Shown here in pieces: positions 32,255 to 40,187 of a stretch of DNA of 47,126 nucleotides (its first letter is position 1; every line of letters begins with the position of its first letter). The position numbers were made by a program, and so were the translations under genes. The DNA is from GCA-2708415 sp964351905 (GTDB lineage Bacteria; Pseudomonadota; Alphaproteobacteria; Micavibrionales; Micavibrionaceae): the NCBI GenBank assembly GCA_964351905.1, contig CAYGPG010000015.1, forward strand, positions 1 through 47,126, written 5' to 3'. The notes under the pieces are model-generated. The model made no database searches. It saw nothing but the letters and a program-made list of their open reading frames with translations, and was not told where the DNA came from.

Positions 32255-33151
32255 TTACTGAAATGTAATCTCAGTACGGCGGTTTGCTGGCTCACGTACA
32301 CCATCTGGTGTATCGACAAGAAGCTCATTCTCACCACGGTGATTAACACTCAACATATTAGGTGCGATACCGCGTTGAACCATCGCATCACGTACGGCGT
32401 TTGCACGGCGCATTGAAAGCTTCTGGTTATAATCACGTGGGCCTGAAGTATCTGTGTGACCTACAAGATCAATTGATGTAAGGCTACGGCCTTGGGCTTC
32501 TTCTGCGGCTGAATCAAGGATTGCATTTGCGCCTGCATTCAATGTGCTCTCATCCCAGTCAAAGAAGACAATGTATTTCGCATTTTCAACTTTCATTGGC
32601 TCTGATGGATCAACATCAAATGGTTCTGCAACAGGCTCTGGTGCAGGCGGTGGCGGAGGAGGCATCGCAGCTTCTAGCTGTGCCAAGGCATCCATAAACT
32701 GTGCTTTACAAGAGTTGATATTGTCTTGTTGGAAGTTTTCTTCTTGCTCTTCAATCCAACAATCAAAGCGGGCTTGTGCGAATGCTGAAAGCTGAGGCTG
32801 CATTTCACGAGCGCCTAATGCGTAAACATTGACGAGGCGTGAGCGAGCGACGATAAGCTCTTCCGCATGACCGGGAAGCAAGCTCCAGTCACTGACAGGT
32901 TCTGGCATGACCATGTCACCGCGTGCGGCAGATAAGCCTTTACGTGAGAAATGCAGAGCATCTGCATGATCATCGTAAGTTTGTAATTCGTTATTTACGT
33001 ACTCTTGATATTCTTGTGTTAATGCTTGGGTAAAAGCATTGCCGACAGCATTCGCGTCATTTAACGCGGCTACTTCGTCCATCTTGTCAAAAGAACAGGC
33101 GCTGATGCTGAGAACAGCAAATAGCATTATAAAAGGGCGCAGCATCTTCAT
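32255..33151 (-). CDS. OmpA-family outer-membrane lipoprotein
   Basis: Peptidoglycan-binding envelope protein. It has 298 residues from the ATG at 33151, chosen because AAGGAG lies nine bases upstream and a lipoprotein signal starts there (MKMLRPFIMLFAVLSISAC, lipobox ISAC). Residues about 20-165 are a helical region. A Pro-rich linker (PPPPPPAPEPVAEP) follows. The C-terminal OmpA domain (about 195-298) has YIVFFDWDESTLNAGA, IDLVGHTDTSGPRDYN and LSMRRANAVRDAMVQRG, ending EPANRRTEITFQ. It is larger than Pal and lacks a beta-barrel. A near-consensus promoter overlapped by a palindrome controls it. Confidence 0.92.
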   Translation of the reverse strand: MKMLRPFIMLFAVLSISACSFDKMDEVAALNDANAVGNAFTQALTQEYQEYVNNELQTYDDHADALHFSRKGLSAARGDMVMPEPVSDWSLLPGHAEELIVARSRLVNVYALGAREMQPQLSAFAQARFDCWIEEQEENFQQDNINSCKAQFMDALAQLEAAMPPPPPPAPEPVAEPFDVDPSEPMKVENAKYIVFFDWDESTLNAGANAILDSAAEEAQGRSLTSIDLVGHTDTSGPRDYNQKLSMRRANAVRDAMVQRGIAPNMLSVNHRGENELLVDTPDGVREPANRRTEITFQ

Positions 33152-33209
33152 TATTGGAAACTCCTTAGAATTAATTTTAATCCCTCTTAATGGGGACGGT
33201 TTCATTAGT

Positions 33210-33249
33210 TTTATATCTTTAGGGGGGTAAATGTCAAAGATATCTTTGA
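33210..33249 (-). promoter_or_regulatory. Near-consensus promoter with overlapping palindromic operator for the OmpA-family gene
   Basis: On the minus strand TTGACA (33237-33232) and TATAAA (33215-33210) are 16 bases apart, close to an ideal sigma-70 promoter; the start would be near 33203. A perfect 16-bp palindrome tcaaagat/atctttga (33234-33249) covers part of the -35 hexamer, the place where a repressor dimer would block polymerase. No regulator is assigned. Confidence 0.6.
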
Positions 33250-33381
33250 AAAAAAAGACTTTTTTGCGTTATTCACCATTTTGAAAATTTTGTAATATTG
33301 TTGCGCGATTTTTCTTGACTTGAGAGAGCATTTCCGCGAATGTCTGCTCAAATTAACGAGGGTGTTGTTTTCGGTGTGTGT

Positions 33382-33397
33382 GGATTAACTCTAATCC
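33382..33397. promoter_or_regulatory. Inverted repeat upstream of the DJ-1-like gene
   Basis: ggatta (33382-33387) and taatcc (33392-33397) flank four bases, 49 bases before the ATG at 33446. The spacing is right for an operator. I could not define a confident promoter for this gene. The rest of the 294-base divergent gap shows only a weak hairpin (33334-33357). Confidence 0.3.
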
Positions 33398-33445
33398 CCT
33401 GAAAATAAACATATTTTAGAAAATCAAATATATAGAGGTGTATAA

Positions 33446-34009
33446 ATGAAGCCATTATCTGGAATCAAAATTGCTGTGCTTTTAGCAAATGGGTTTGAAG
33501 AAAAATCCTTTCTTGCTGCTCAAAAAACAATATTAGAATTAGGGGCGACAATGCGCCTTATTAGCACAAACCAAGGTTTGGTTAACGGATGGGATGGTAA
33601 CGCATGGGGGCACAATTATGCCGTTGATGCGCCTTTAAACACCGCATTGGGAGTTGATTTTGAAATGTTGGTTATCCCTGGTGGATCACGTAGTCTGGAA
33701 AAATTGAAGATGACAGCGCACACGCGTCGTTTTGTAAGTAGCTTCATGACAGCGAACAAGCCTGTTATCGCTATGGATGATGCAGTAACGCTTATGGCAC
33801 ACGCAGAATTGTTGGATGGCCGCACTGTTTCAGGTCCTGAAGAAGTGCGAAGTATTGTTACAAACCAAGGCGCGATGTGGTCTGAAGATTCATTAACACT
33901 TGATGGGGCAATGCTTACAGGACGTTGTTCTGGCGAAGAAGAGGTTATGTTTATCGAAGCCATGCAAGATTTGATGCTCCAGAATAATGATATAGATCAA
34001 GCAGCGTAA
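33446..34009 (+). CDS. DJ-1/PfpI-family protein lacking the catalytic Cys-His
   Basis: It has 187 residues in the DJ-1/PfpI fold. IKIAVLLANGFEEKSFLAAQKTILELGATMRLIS (residues 7-40) carries the conserved acidic residue of the family. FEMLVIPGGSRSLEKLK (about 72-88) is the usual glycine turn. At the nucleophile elbow the family has A-I-C-H-G; here it is KPVIAMDDAVTLM, with D111 and D112 in place of Cys and His. Classic protease, glyoxalase or deglycase chemistry is therefore not expected. AGAGG precedes the ATG by about seven bases. prfB starts 18 bases after the stop. Confidence 0.88.
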   Translation: MKPLSGIKIAVLLANGFEEKSFLAAQKTILELGATMRLISTNQGLVNGWDGNAWGHNYAVDAPLNTALGVDFEMLVIPGGSRSLEKLKMTAHTRRFVSSFMTANKPVIAMDDAVTLMAHAELLDGRTVSGPEEVRSIVTNQGAMWSEDSLTLDGAMLTGRCSGEEEVMFIEAMQDLMLQNNDIDQAA

Positions 34010-34027
34010 TCAGGCTATATTTCTAGC

Positions 34028-35144
34028 ATGAAAGCAGAAACTCAGAGCATTATTGATGATATTAAAGGCGCGTTGGTGCTTTTGAGGAGGCATCTTTGAC
34101 TGGGACACCTCCGTCAAACGCCTAGAAGAGCTTAATTCTCTCATTGAAGATCCCGACCTTTGGAATGATGCGGAACGTGCGCAAGATTTGATGCGCGAGC
34201 GTACACGGCTCGATAACGCCATTTCTGGCGTACATGAAATTGAAACCAACCTCAATGATAATGCCGAATTGATCGAAATGGGCGAGGCCGAAGACGACGA
34301 ATCCATTGTTCTTGAGGCTGAAAAAGCCCTTGAGGCCATGAAAGTGGCTGTTGAAAAACGCCAGTTAGAAAGCATGCTGTCTGGCGAAGCCGACCCCAAT
34401 GATGCTTTTGTAGAAGTAAATTCAGGCGCAGGCGGTACCGAAGCCCAAGATTGGGCGGAGATGATCTTGCGTATGTATTCCCGTTGGGCCGAAAAGCGTG
34501 GATTTAAATGGTCAGTCCTCAACCGCAGTGATGGAGAAGAAGCAGGAATAAAATCCGCAACGATCCGTATTGATGGTGAAATGGCCTATGGTTGGCTCAA
34601 AGCCGAGAATGGTGTTCACCGTCTGGTGCGTATTTCACCTTTTGATTCCAATGCCAAACGCCATACCAGTTTTTGCTCTGTCGCGATTTCTCCAGTCGTC
34701 AATGACGATATTGATGTCGATATTGATGAGAAAGATTTACGAATTGATACTTATCGTTCCAGTGGCGCAGGCGGGCAACACGTAAACACAACCGATAGTG
34801 CGGTGCGCATTACGCATGAGCCAACTGGTATTGTTGTGGCGTGTCAGAACGAACGCTCCCAACATAAGAATAAGGATACGGCGATGAGCATGTTAAAAGC
34901 GCGTATTTATGAAGCGGAGCTTAAACGCCGTGAAGATGCCGCCGCCGAAGCACATGGTGAAAAATCTGATATTGGGTGGGGTCATGCAATCCGTTCTTAC
35001 GTGCTTCATCCCTATCAAATGGTGAAAGATCAACGCACGGCGTGTGAGACCACAGACAGCCAAGGTGTTTTGGATGGTAAGATTGATAACTTTTTAGAAG
35101 CCTCACTCGCGGCTAAATTGAATAATGAGGAAGAAACAGAGTAA
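34028..35144 (+). CDS. prfB: Peptide chain release factor 2 with programmed +1 frameshift
   Basis: Terminates translation at UGA and UAA. The ATG at 34028 opens 23 codons that end at an in-frame TGA (34097-34099). The site reads AGGAGG-cat-CTT-TGA-C, the canonical RF2 frameshift signal: an internal Shine-Dalgarno three bases before a slippery CTT and a UGA followed by C. Shifting +1 after CTT continues the frame from GAC at 34098 to the stop at 35144, giving about 371 residues. RF2 landmarks follow: VRISPFDSNAKRHTSF (stop-codon-reading SPF) and SSGAGGQHVNTTDSAV (catalytic GGQ). Annotation from the first uninterrupted ATG would wrongly begin at 34188. Confidence 0.96.
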
Positions 35145-35160
35145 GCAGCTGTTCTCAAAC

Positions 35161-35241
35161 GTCATTGCGAGCGAAGCGCGGCAATCCAGCTTTATTAGGA
35201 AACATTCTGGATTGCTTCGTTACTTCGTTCCTCGCAATGAC
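35161..35241. repeat. Palindromic repeat family A, full copy 2
   Basis: gtcattgcgagcgaagcgcggcaatccag at the left pairs with ctggattgcttcgt...cctcgcaatgac at the right. It sits 17 bases after the prfB stop. Confidence 0.85.
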
Positions 35242-35336
35242 GATGTTTTTTTATTGAGGGGAAGTCTTAAAAGTGGCTTGCGTCAAAGAGGACGGCGCAT
35301 TATGTTCATAATATTCTTTAAAGAGCGGATAAGAAA

Positions 35337-36701
35337 TTGAAATACCCTACAAAAATACTGGCGATCTCATTATTGTTAAGCGGTTTTAGCGCCGGAATTT
35401 CTAATGCGCAAATGGCTACACCGTTTAATACGATCATGGAACCACCTGCGCCGACGATGAACGCACCGCGACAAGCTCCGATAATGCAGAACGTGCCAAT
35501 GATTACGCCCGTTGTAGCTCCGACAATGATGGTGCCGACTGCGCCACAATTTACGCCATCAGGCCCATGGACAGTTGAAAAAACAGCTTTTGCCCAAACA
35601 CGCGGGCTTAATGGTGTACGCCTACCGTGCATGATGGCGGCAAATTACAATAATGGGTATGTTTTAAGATTATCGGGTCACTCAGGCCAAATTTTGGCTA
35701 TGGCGGTTGATTTTCGACAAAATGTATTCAAGCAAGGGCGTAAATATCCTTCGGCAATTGGTCTTAACCAGTTCGGTAATTTTAAAACGACGGCTACGGC
35801 GTTTTCTGAAAGCACGCTTATTTTTAATTTAAGGTCTTATTCAGGATTCTACCAGCAATTACAAGGCGCAGGTATGCTTACGCTTGATGTGGATGGAAAT
35901 GCTTTTGTTTTTAATCTGGGGAATGTGCCAGAAGCGCTAAATCGTTTAGAGGCTTGTTTCGGCCCTGCTATGGCAAATTCTGTCACAACAGCAAGCATGA
36001 TGGGGCAGGTGGAGCGACCGCAAACAAAACGTGAGCCAACCAATAGTGTTAAAGATTGGAATCAAAAGGTTGAGCCTTCAGCGCCGCGCTCAAGCGTTTC
36101 CGCGCCGCAAGTGCAAGCGCCGATGACAATGAGATGGCAAGCCAAAGCGGGTGACGATATCCGAGATACTTTGAACCGATGGTCTAATAGAGCGGGCATT
36201 GCGCTGTCATGGCAATCAGACCGTGGCGGGCAAGTTGTGAGTGATATCAATGTCACTGGCAGCTTTGAGCAAGCAGTGCAGATGCTCATGGCGCAAAATT
36301 CAACCGCGTTGGGTATTGATGCCATGATGGCAGGAAAGGGTGCGCCGCGCCCCATGTCACCGATGGCGCCCTTACCTGTTGCATCGACACCGCAATCAAT
36401 TTTACCACCACAAAATGTTCCTGCGCCAGAAGCACCGTCACAATGGGCGGCGCCAGCAGGAGCGGATTTACAGGTTGTTTTACAACAATGGTCGAAACGT
36501 GAGGGCGTTGATTTTGTATGGCAAGCGCATCATGAATTTAAGTTAAAGCGTGCCGTAAATGGTGGGCAATCTTATGAGGCCGCGTTACAAGCGATTTTAA
36601 GTCAATTTTCGAATGATGGTGTGCGTCCTGCGGCGCAGTTGAATAATGATCCGCAGACAGGGAACCGCCTTCTTATCGTGCAGTCTACGCGCGTTTTATA
36701 G
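35337..36701 (+). CDS. Exported protein with two TcpQ-like domains
   Basis: TTG start, chosen because it begins a clean signal peptide (MKYPTKILAISLLLSGFSAGISNA, cut near residue 25). The length is 454 residues. A Pro/Met-rich stretch (26-76) precedes a domain of about 130 residues (78-208) that I do not recognise. Two related C-terminal segments follow: 266-322 (WQAKAGDDIRDTLNRWSNRAGIALSW) and 369-450 (WAAPAGADLQVVLQQWSKREGVDFVW). Both resemble the TcpQ/PilL-type domain found in pilus- and secretin-associated proteins (W, AG.DL...L..W....G....W). The 78-208 domain is clearly related to the N-terminus of the next protein. A periplasmic or outer-membrane role in a surface machine is inferred only. 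Confidence 0.82.
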   Translation: MKYPTKILAISLLLSGFSAGISNAQMATPFNTIMEPPAPTMNAPRQAPIMQNVPMITPVVAPTMMVPTAPQFTPSGPWTVEKTAFAQTRGLNGVRLPCMMAANYNNGYVLRLSGHSGQILAMAVDFRQNVFKQGRKYPSAIGLNQFGNFKTTATAFSESTLIFNLRSYSGFYQQLQGAGMLTLDVDGNAFVFNLGNVPEALNRLEACFGPAMANSVTTASMMGQVERPQTKREPTNSVKDWNQKVEPSAPRSSVSAPQVQAPMTMRWQAKAGDDIRDTLNRWSNRAGIALSWQSDRGGQVVSDINVTGSFEQAVQMLMAQNSTALGIDAMMAGKGAPRPMSPMAPLPVASTPQSILPPQNVPAPEAPSQWAAPAGADLQVVLQQWSKREGVDFVWQAHHEFKLKRAVNGGQSYEAALQAILSQFSNDGVRPAAQLNNDPQTGNRLLIVQSTRVL

Positions 36702-36834
36702 AGATTTTAAGACCCCTAATATAATTGTTTGTTTATAAAAGGGGTATCGCAGAAAACGGCCTTTTCTTACTCTTTGGGTGCGTGCTAAGTTATATATGAA
36801 TTTTCATTTTATCAAAGCACTGAATATATTAGAT

Positions 36835-39513
36835 ATGAGAAACTTTTATAAAGCTATACTGACTACGGCTATCGCTGGTACGGCTTTATGTGCGTTGGGA
36901 TCCAATAGTGTTTTGGCGCAGGATAAAAATGCTGGCGCGTTAAAACCGCAAAGTGAATGGTCAGTGAAACCATTGGCGGTCAATACAGATAATAGTTATT
37001 GCGCGTTATCCAGACAATATGATCAAAATTTAATCCTGACATTGGGTAAAAACAAGATTGAAGAATATTCTTTGGCGATTGATTTTACTAATACGACGTT
37101 AAATCCAGATCGTGCGTACAGTGTCACTTTACAGCCAGGCCCTGGGCAAATCCGTGCGTATGAGATGATGCCGGCTTCGGCGCGTGCGATGGTGATCCGT
37201 CTTGGGTATGATGACAGCTTTATTCAGGCAATTTCAGAGTCTAATGAATTAAAAGCCGAAATAGATGGAAAAAATTATATTTTTGATCTTGGGTCTTTTG
37301 CAAAGGGCAATCGGTCATTAGAAGAATGTGCTTCTGGCCTTAAATCTGTGTCAACAACTAAGGTGGCTTCTGCCAATAAAATTCTTGATGAAAAACCAAT
37401 TAAGATTGAGAAAAAAGAGGCTCGTGTTCCTTTAGATCAAGCCCCACGCCCCCCCGTGGAAGATAGAAATGAGATTGTACGTGAAGGTGTTGGCGATGGA
37501 CCTAAGCTTGCTGTTTCTATGGTTGAAAAAGCGGCTGTTGTTGAAGCGCCAAAATTAGAGCCTGAAATTAAAATTAATAAAGTTGAATCAAAGCCTGTTA
37601 ATAATATAGCCGCCCAAAAAGCGGATGAAATAGAAGCGCAAGCGCAAGAAATGGCACAAAAGGCAGAAGCAGCGCGTTTGCTTGAAGAGCAGAAATTAGC
37701 TGCACAAAAGGCTGAAGAGCAAAAGCAGGAACAGTTGAGATTAGCTGAGGTTGCCAAAGAAAAAGCCGAAGCACAAAAAGCTCAGGCAGAAAAAGCTCAG
37801 GTAGAAAAAGATCGGGCAGAAAAAGAGCGTGCTGAGAAAATGGAGCAAGAGCGTCTAGCTGTTGAGAAAGCAGCGAAGGAGAAAGCTGAAAAAGAACGTT
37901 TGGCTGCGGAGAAGGCAAGAAAAGAAAAATTAGAGCAGCAAAAATTAGCAGAGCAAAAAGCAAAAGAAGAGGCGGTGTCTGCAAAGAAAGCTGCAGAAGC
38001 TTTAAAACGTCAACAAGAAGTGGAAGAGCAGAAGCGTTTGGCATCTTTAGATACGCCTGATGTTCGCGACAGTTTAACGCCGCCGCCTGCAACGCCAACA
38101 GACCGCCCCTTTGAAAGCCGTTATGAAGTTTTTAAAACTTCGGAAGAAAAAGCAGCACAAGAAAATTTAGATCGTTATCAAGCAGAGAATAAGCGTTTAT
38201 CTCAAGCTCTATCCGATGAAGAAGCAAAGATAGCGCGTTTAGATAAGGCATCGCCAGAAGCACAAAATGAGTTGGCGGAAATACGCGAACGTATGGCAGA
38301 GTTAGAAAAAGAAAACCGCGCGTTATATCTTGAGGCCAGACAGGCACGAAGTGCGATTGATACAGCTGTCGTTGATACAAGCAATCAGGCCTTAGCAAAA
38401 ATGCGCGAGTACGAAAAGAAATTAGAAGCGGCGCGCATGGATAATGTAACGCTTTCAAAAGAGATTGAAGAGCTGCGCCGTATTAAAGAAGATGGTCGCC
38501 TTGATGTGATTGCGGGTGATTGGGATTTGGAAAAATCGACTAAACGTTTTAATGAAGCGGAGAGAGAAATAAAACGCCTCGGTATGTTATTAGAACAGCA
38601 ACGCGTTGCACATCGAAAAGAAAAAGTGGAATTAGAGCAAATGCTTTTTGATCCCGCAGTGACGGAGCAAAAACAACGTGCGCGCCTTGCGGAACTTGAA
38701 GCAAAATTAGCCGCAGCAGAAAGGCAATTGCAATCTTCTGCGGGACAACAAAGTGTGGCGCGTAATTCTATGACGAGCATGCCATCGGTTCCTGCGCCTT
38801 ATGTGCCTGTATCACCCTTATCGGAGCGTGTTGACGTGACTGCGCCGCGTCCGCCTGTTCCCAATGATGTTGTTCGTCAAAATAATTTTCCAAAAGTTGA
38901 AGATACGCCGTTTGCTGTGAGTGCAAGGCAAGCGCCACCACCTGCACCTATTGTTCCAAGAAGGCAGGAAAGAGTGCGTGAGGCACCCCCACGTGTCAGC
39001 ACATTAGCACCTGTTGCGCCGGTAGAGGCTCGTCCGACACTTTCAATCTCAAACCGTGTGGCTGAACCACCGCAAGCGCCCGTTACGCAAAAACCAGCGG
39101 CACCTACCTTTGGTTCCAATGATATTCGTCAGGTTTTATCCAAGTCAGGTGTAGGCGTAAATGGGCAAATCCGTCAAGCACAAGCAGGTTTTTACCAATG
39201 GCAAGCGGGTAAGTTGGCGGGGCATGCAGAAGTTATTCCTCAAGGTCGTATTGGAAATTTTGACAGTTTTGTCGGCAGATATATGTCTAAAAAGAAACAA
39301 AGCTGTAATGGTGATTTCGCCTCACTTCCTGCGCCAACGATTGCAAACGCAAAAGCATTTGAGATTGCGTGTGTTACATCGACAAGCTCTATGTCATCTT
39401 CGTTGTTATTCAAGCAAAAAGGAGGGGATATCATTATTATTGGTCACGATATTCCCGCGGAAGATATGGATTTAGCCATGGATGCCCGTGACCGCATTGC
39501 AGATAATTTATAA
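36835..39513 (+). CDS. Large exported coiled-coil protein sharing the N-terminal domain of its neighbour
   Basis: ATG at 36835, chosen because it starts a signal peptide (MRNFYKAILTTAIAGTALCALGSNSVLA). The frame is open to 36778, with another ATG at 36796. The length is 892 residues. Residues about 41-171 align by eye with residues 78-208 of the upstream protein (WSV, a Cys, then LAIDF, and a terminal IDGKNYIFDLGS...LEEC). Residues about 262-405 are an Ala/Glu/Lys-rich coiled coil like TolA domain II, and a second coiled coil runs at about 430-630. A Pro-rich linker leads to a C-terminal domain (about 780-892) with FYQWQAGKLAGHAEVIPQGRIG and two cysteines. A periplasm-spanning scaffold is a reasonable guess. 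Confidence 0.8.
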   Translation: MRNFYKAILTTAIAGTALCALGSNSVLAQDKNAGALKPQSEWSVKPLAVNTDNSYCALSRQYDQNLILTLGKNKIEEYSLAIDFTNTTLNPDRAYSVTLQPGPGQIRAYEMMPASARAMVIRLGYDDSFIQAISESNELKAEIDGKNYIFDLGSFAKGNRSLEECASGLKSVSTTKVASANKILDEKPIKIEKKEARVPLDQAPRPPVEDRNEIVREGVGDGPKLAVSMVEKAAVVEAPKLEPEIKINKVESKPVNNIAAQKADEIEAQAQEMAQKAEAARLLEEQKLAAQKAEEQKQEQLRLAEVAKEKAEAQKAQAEKAQVEKDRAEKERAEKMEQERLAVEKAAKEKAEKERLAAEKARKEKLEQQKLAEQKAKEEAVSAKKAAEALKRQQEVEEQKRLASLDTPDVRDSLTPPPATPTDRPFESRYEVFKTSEEKAAQENLDRYQAENKRLSQALSDEEAKIARLDKASPEAQNELAEIRERMAELEKENRALYLEARQARSAIDTAVVDTSNQALAKMREYEKKLEAARMDNVTLSKEIEELRRIKEDGRLDVIAGDWDLEKSTKRFNEAEREIKRLGMLLEQQRVAHRKEKVELEQMLFDPAVTEQKQRARLAELEAKLAAAERQLQSSAGQQSVARNSMTSMPSVPAPYVPVSPLSERVDVTAPRPPVPNDVVRQNNFPKVEDTPFAVSARQAPPPAPIVPRRQERVREAPPRVSTLAPVAPVEARPTLSISNRVAEPPQAPVTQKPAAPTFGSNDIRQVLSKSGVGVNGQIRQAQAGFYQWQAGKLAGHAEVIPQGRIGNFDSFVGRYMSKKKQSCNGDFASLPAPTIANAKAFEIACVTSTSSMSSSLLFKQKGGDIIIIGHDIPAEDMDLAMDARDRIADNL

Positions 39514-39524
39514 GGATAGAGCTT

Positions 39525-40079
39525 ATGTCTTCAAAACATCCTGTTGTTTATGATCGTGTTTCTTTTTTGAAAGGCAATATCATTATCAAAGAAGGCGATA
39601 CGCATGCACAGGCGTACCTTATTCAATCTGGCACGGTTGGTGTTTTTACTATTCGTGATGATAAGAAAATTGAGCTTGCCGTTTTAGGTAAGGGTGAAAT
39701 TGTTGGGGAGATGGCTCTTATTTCTGATGTTGTGCGCACGGCGAGTGTTGAAGCGTTGGAAGATTGTAATTTGATCCTCATTAGCCGTACGGAGTTTGAA
39801 GATCGTCTAAAAGCAAGTGATCGCGCCATTCAGGCGATGGTAAAAATGTTAAGCAAACGCGTGGCAGAAGCAAATGATAGCTCAATCGGCAAAATAGTTG
39901 CCTTAAATGATTTAGAAACGGCCGCCGCGCAAGTATATGAAGAAACAAAATCAGAAGTACCAGATATTAATGATGAGCGCTTGTTGCCTAAGCTGCGTGA
40001 CCTATTAAGAGCCATTGAGCAGTTTAAAGCCCGTTTTGTCATGGAAAGCATTGAGCGCGGCTATATCGATAAAAAATAA
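39525..40079 (+). CDS. Cyclic-nucleotide-binding-domain protein without a DNA-binding domain
   Basis: It has 184 residues. Residues about 12-115 form a CAP-family beta-roll: FLKGNIIIKEGDTHAQAYLIQSGTVGVFT, then GEIVGEMALISDVVRTASVEALEDCNLILISR. GEIVGEMAL and RTASV correspond to the phosphate-binding cassette, so a cyclic nucleotide could bind. The C-terminal 65 residues are helical (MVKMLSKRVAEAN, LLPKLRDLLRAIEQFKARFVMESI) and contain no helix-turn-helix, unlike Crp/Fnr. AGGATAGAG precedes the ATG, 11 bases after the coiled-coil gene, so the two are co-transcribed. Confidence 0.88.
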   Translation: MSSKHPVVYDRVSFLKGNIIIKEGDTHAQAYLIQSGTVGVFTIRDDKKIELAVLGKGEIVGEMALISDVVRTASVEALEDCNLILISRTEFEDRLKASDRAIQAMVKMLSKRVAEANDSSIGKIVALNDLETAAAQVYEETKSEVPDINDERLLPKLRDLLRAIEQFKARFVMESIERGYIDKK

Positions 40080-40187
40080 ACTTATTTTTACGACAAATAA
40101 ATTCTTTTATAATGAATTGAGCTTATGAAACCTTTGCCCTATGTTAAGCGTATATAAACACACGCCTTAAAAATACAGGGAAATAAA

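Noticed and set aside
34188..35144. prfB starting at the first ATG of the uninterrupted frame
   Set aside because: It lacks the N-terminal helical domain of RF2. The frameshift signal at 34085-34100 joins the upstream codons, so the gene starts at 34028.
37437..38098. Long minus-strand frames inside the coiled-coil gene (up to 166 codons)
   Set aside because: Leu/Ala/Cys/Ser-rich artefacts of the complementary strand of a Lys/Glu/Ala-rich coiled coil. No ribosome site, and the plus-strand gene is well supported.
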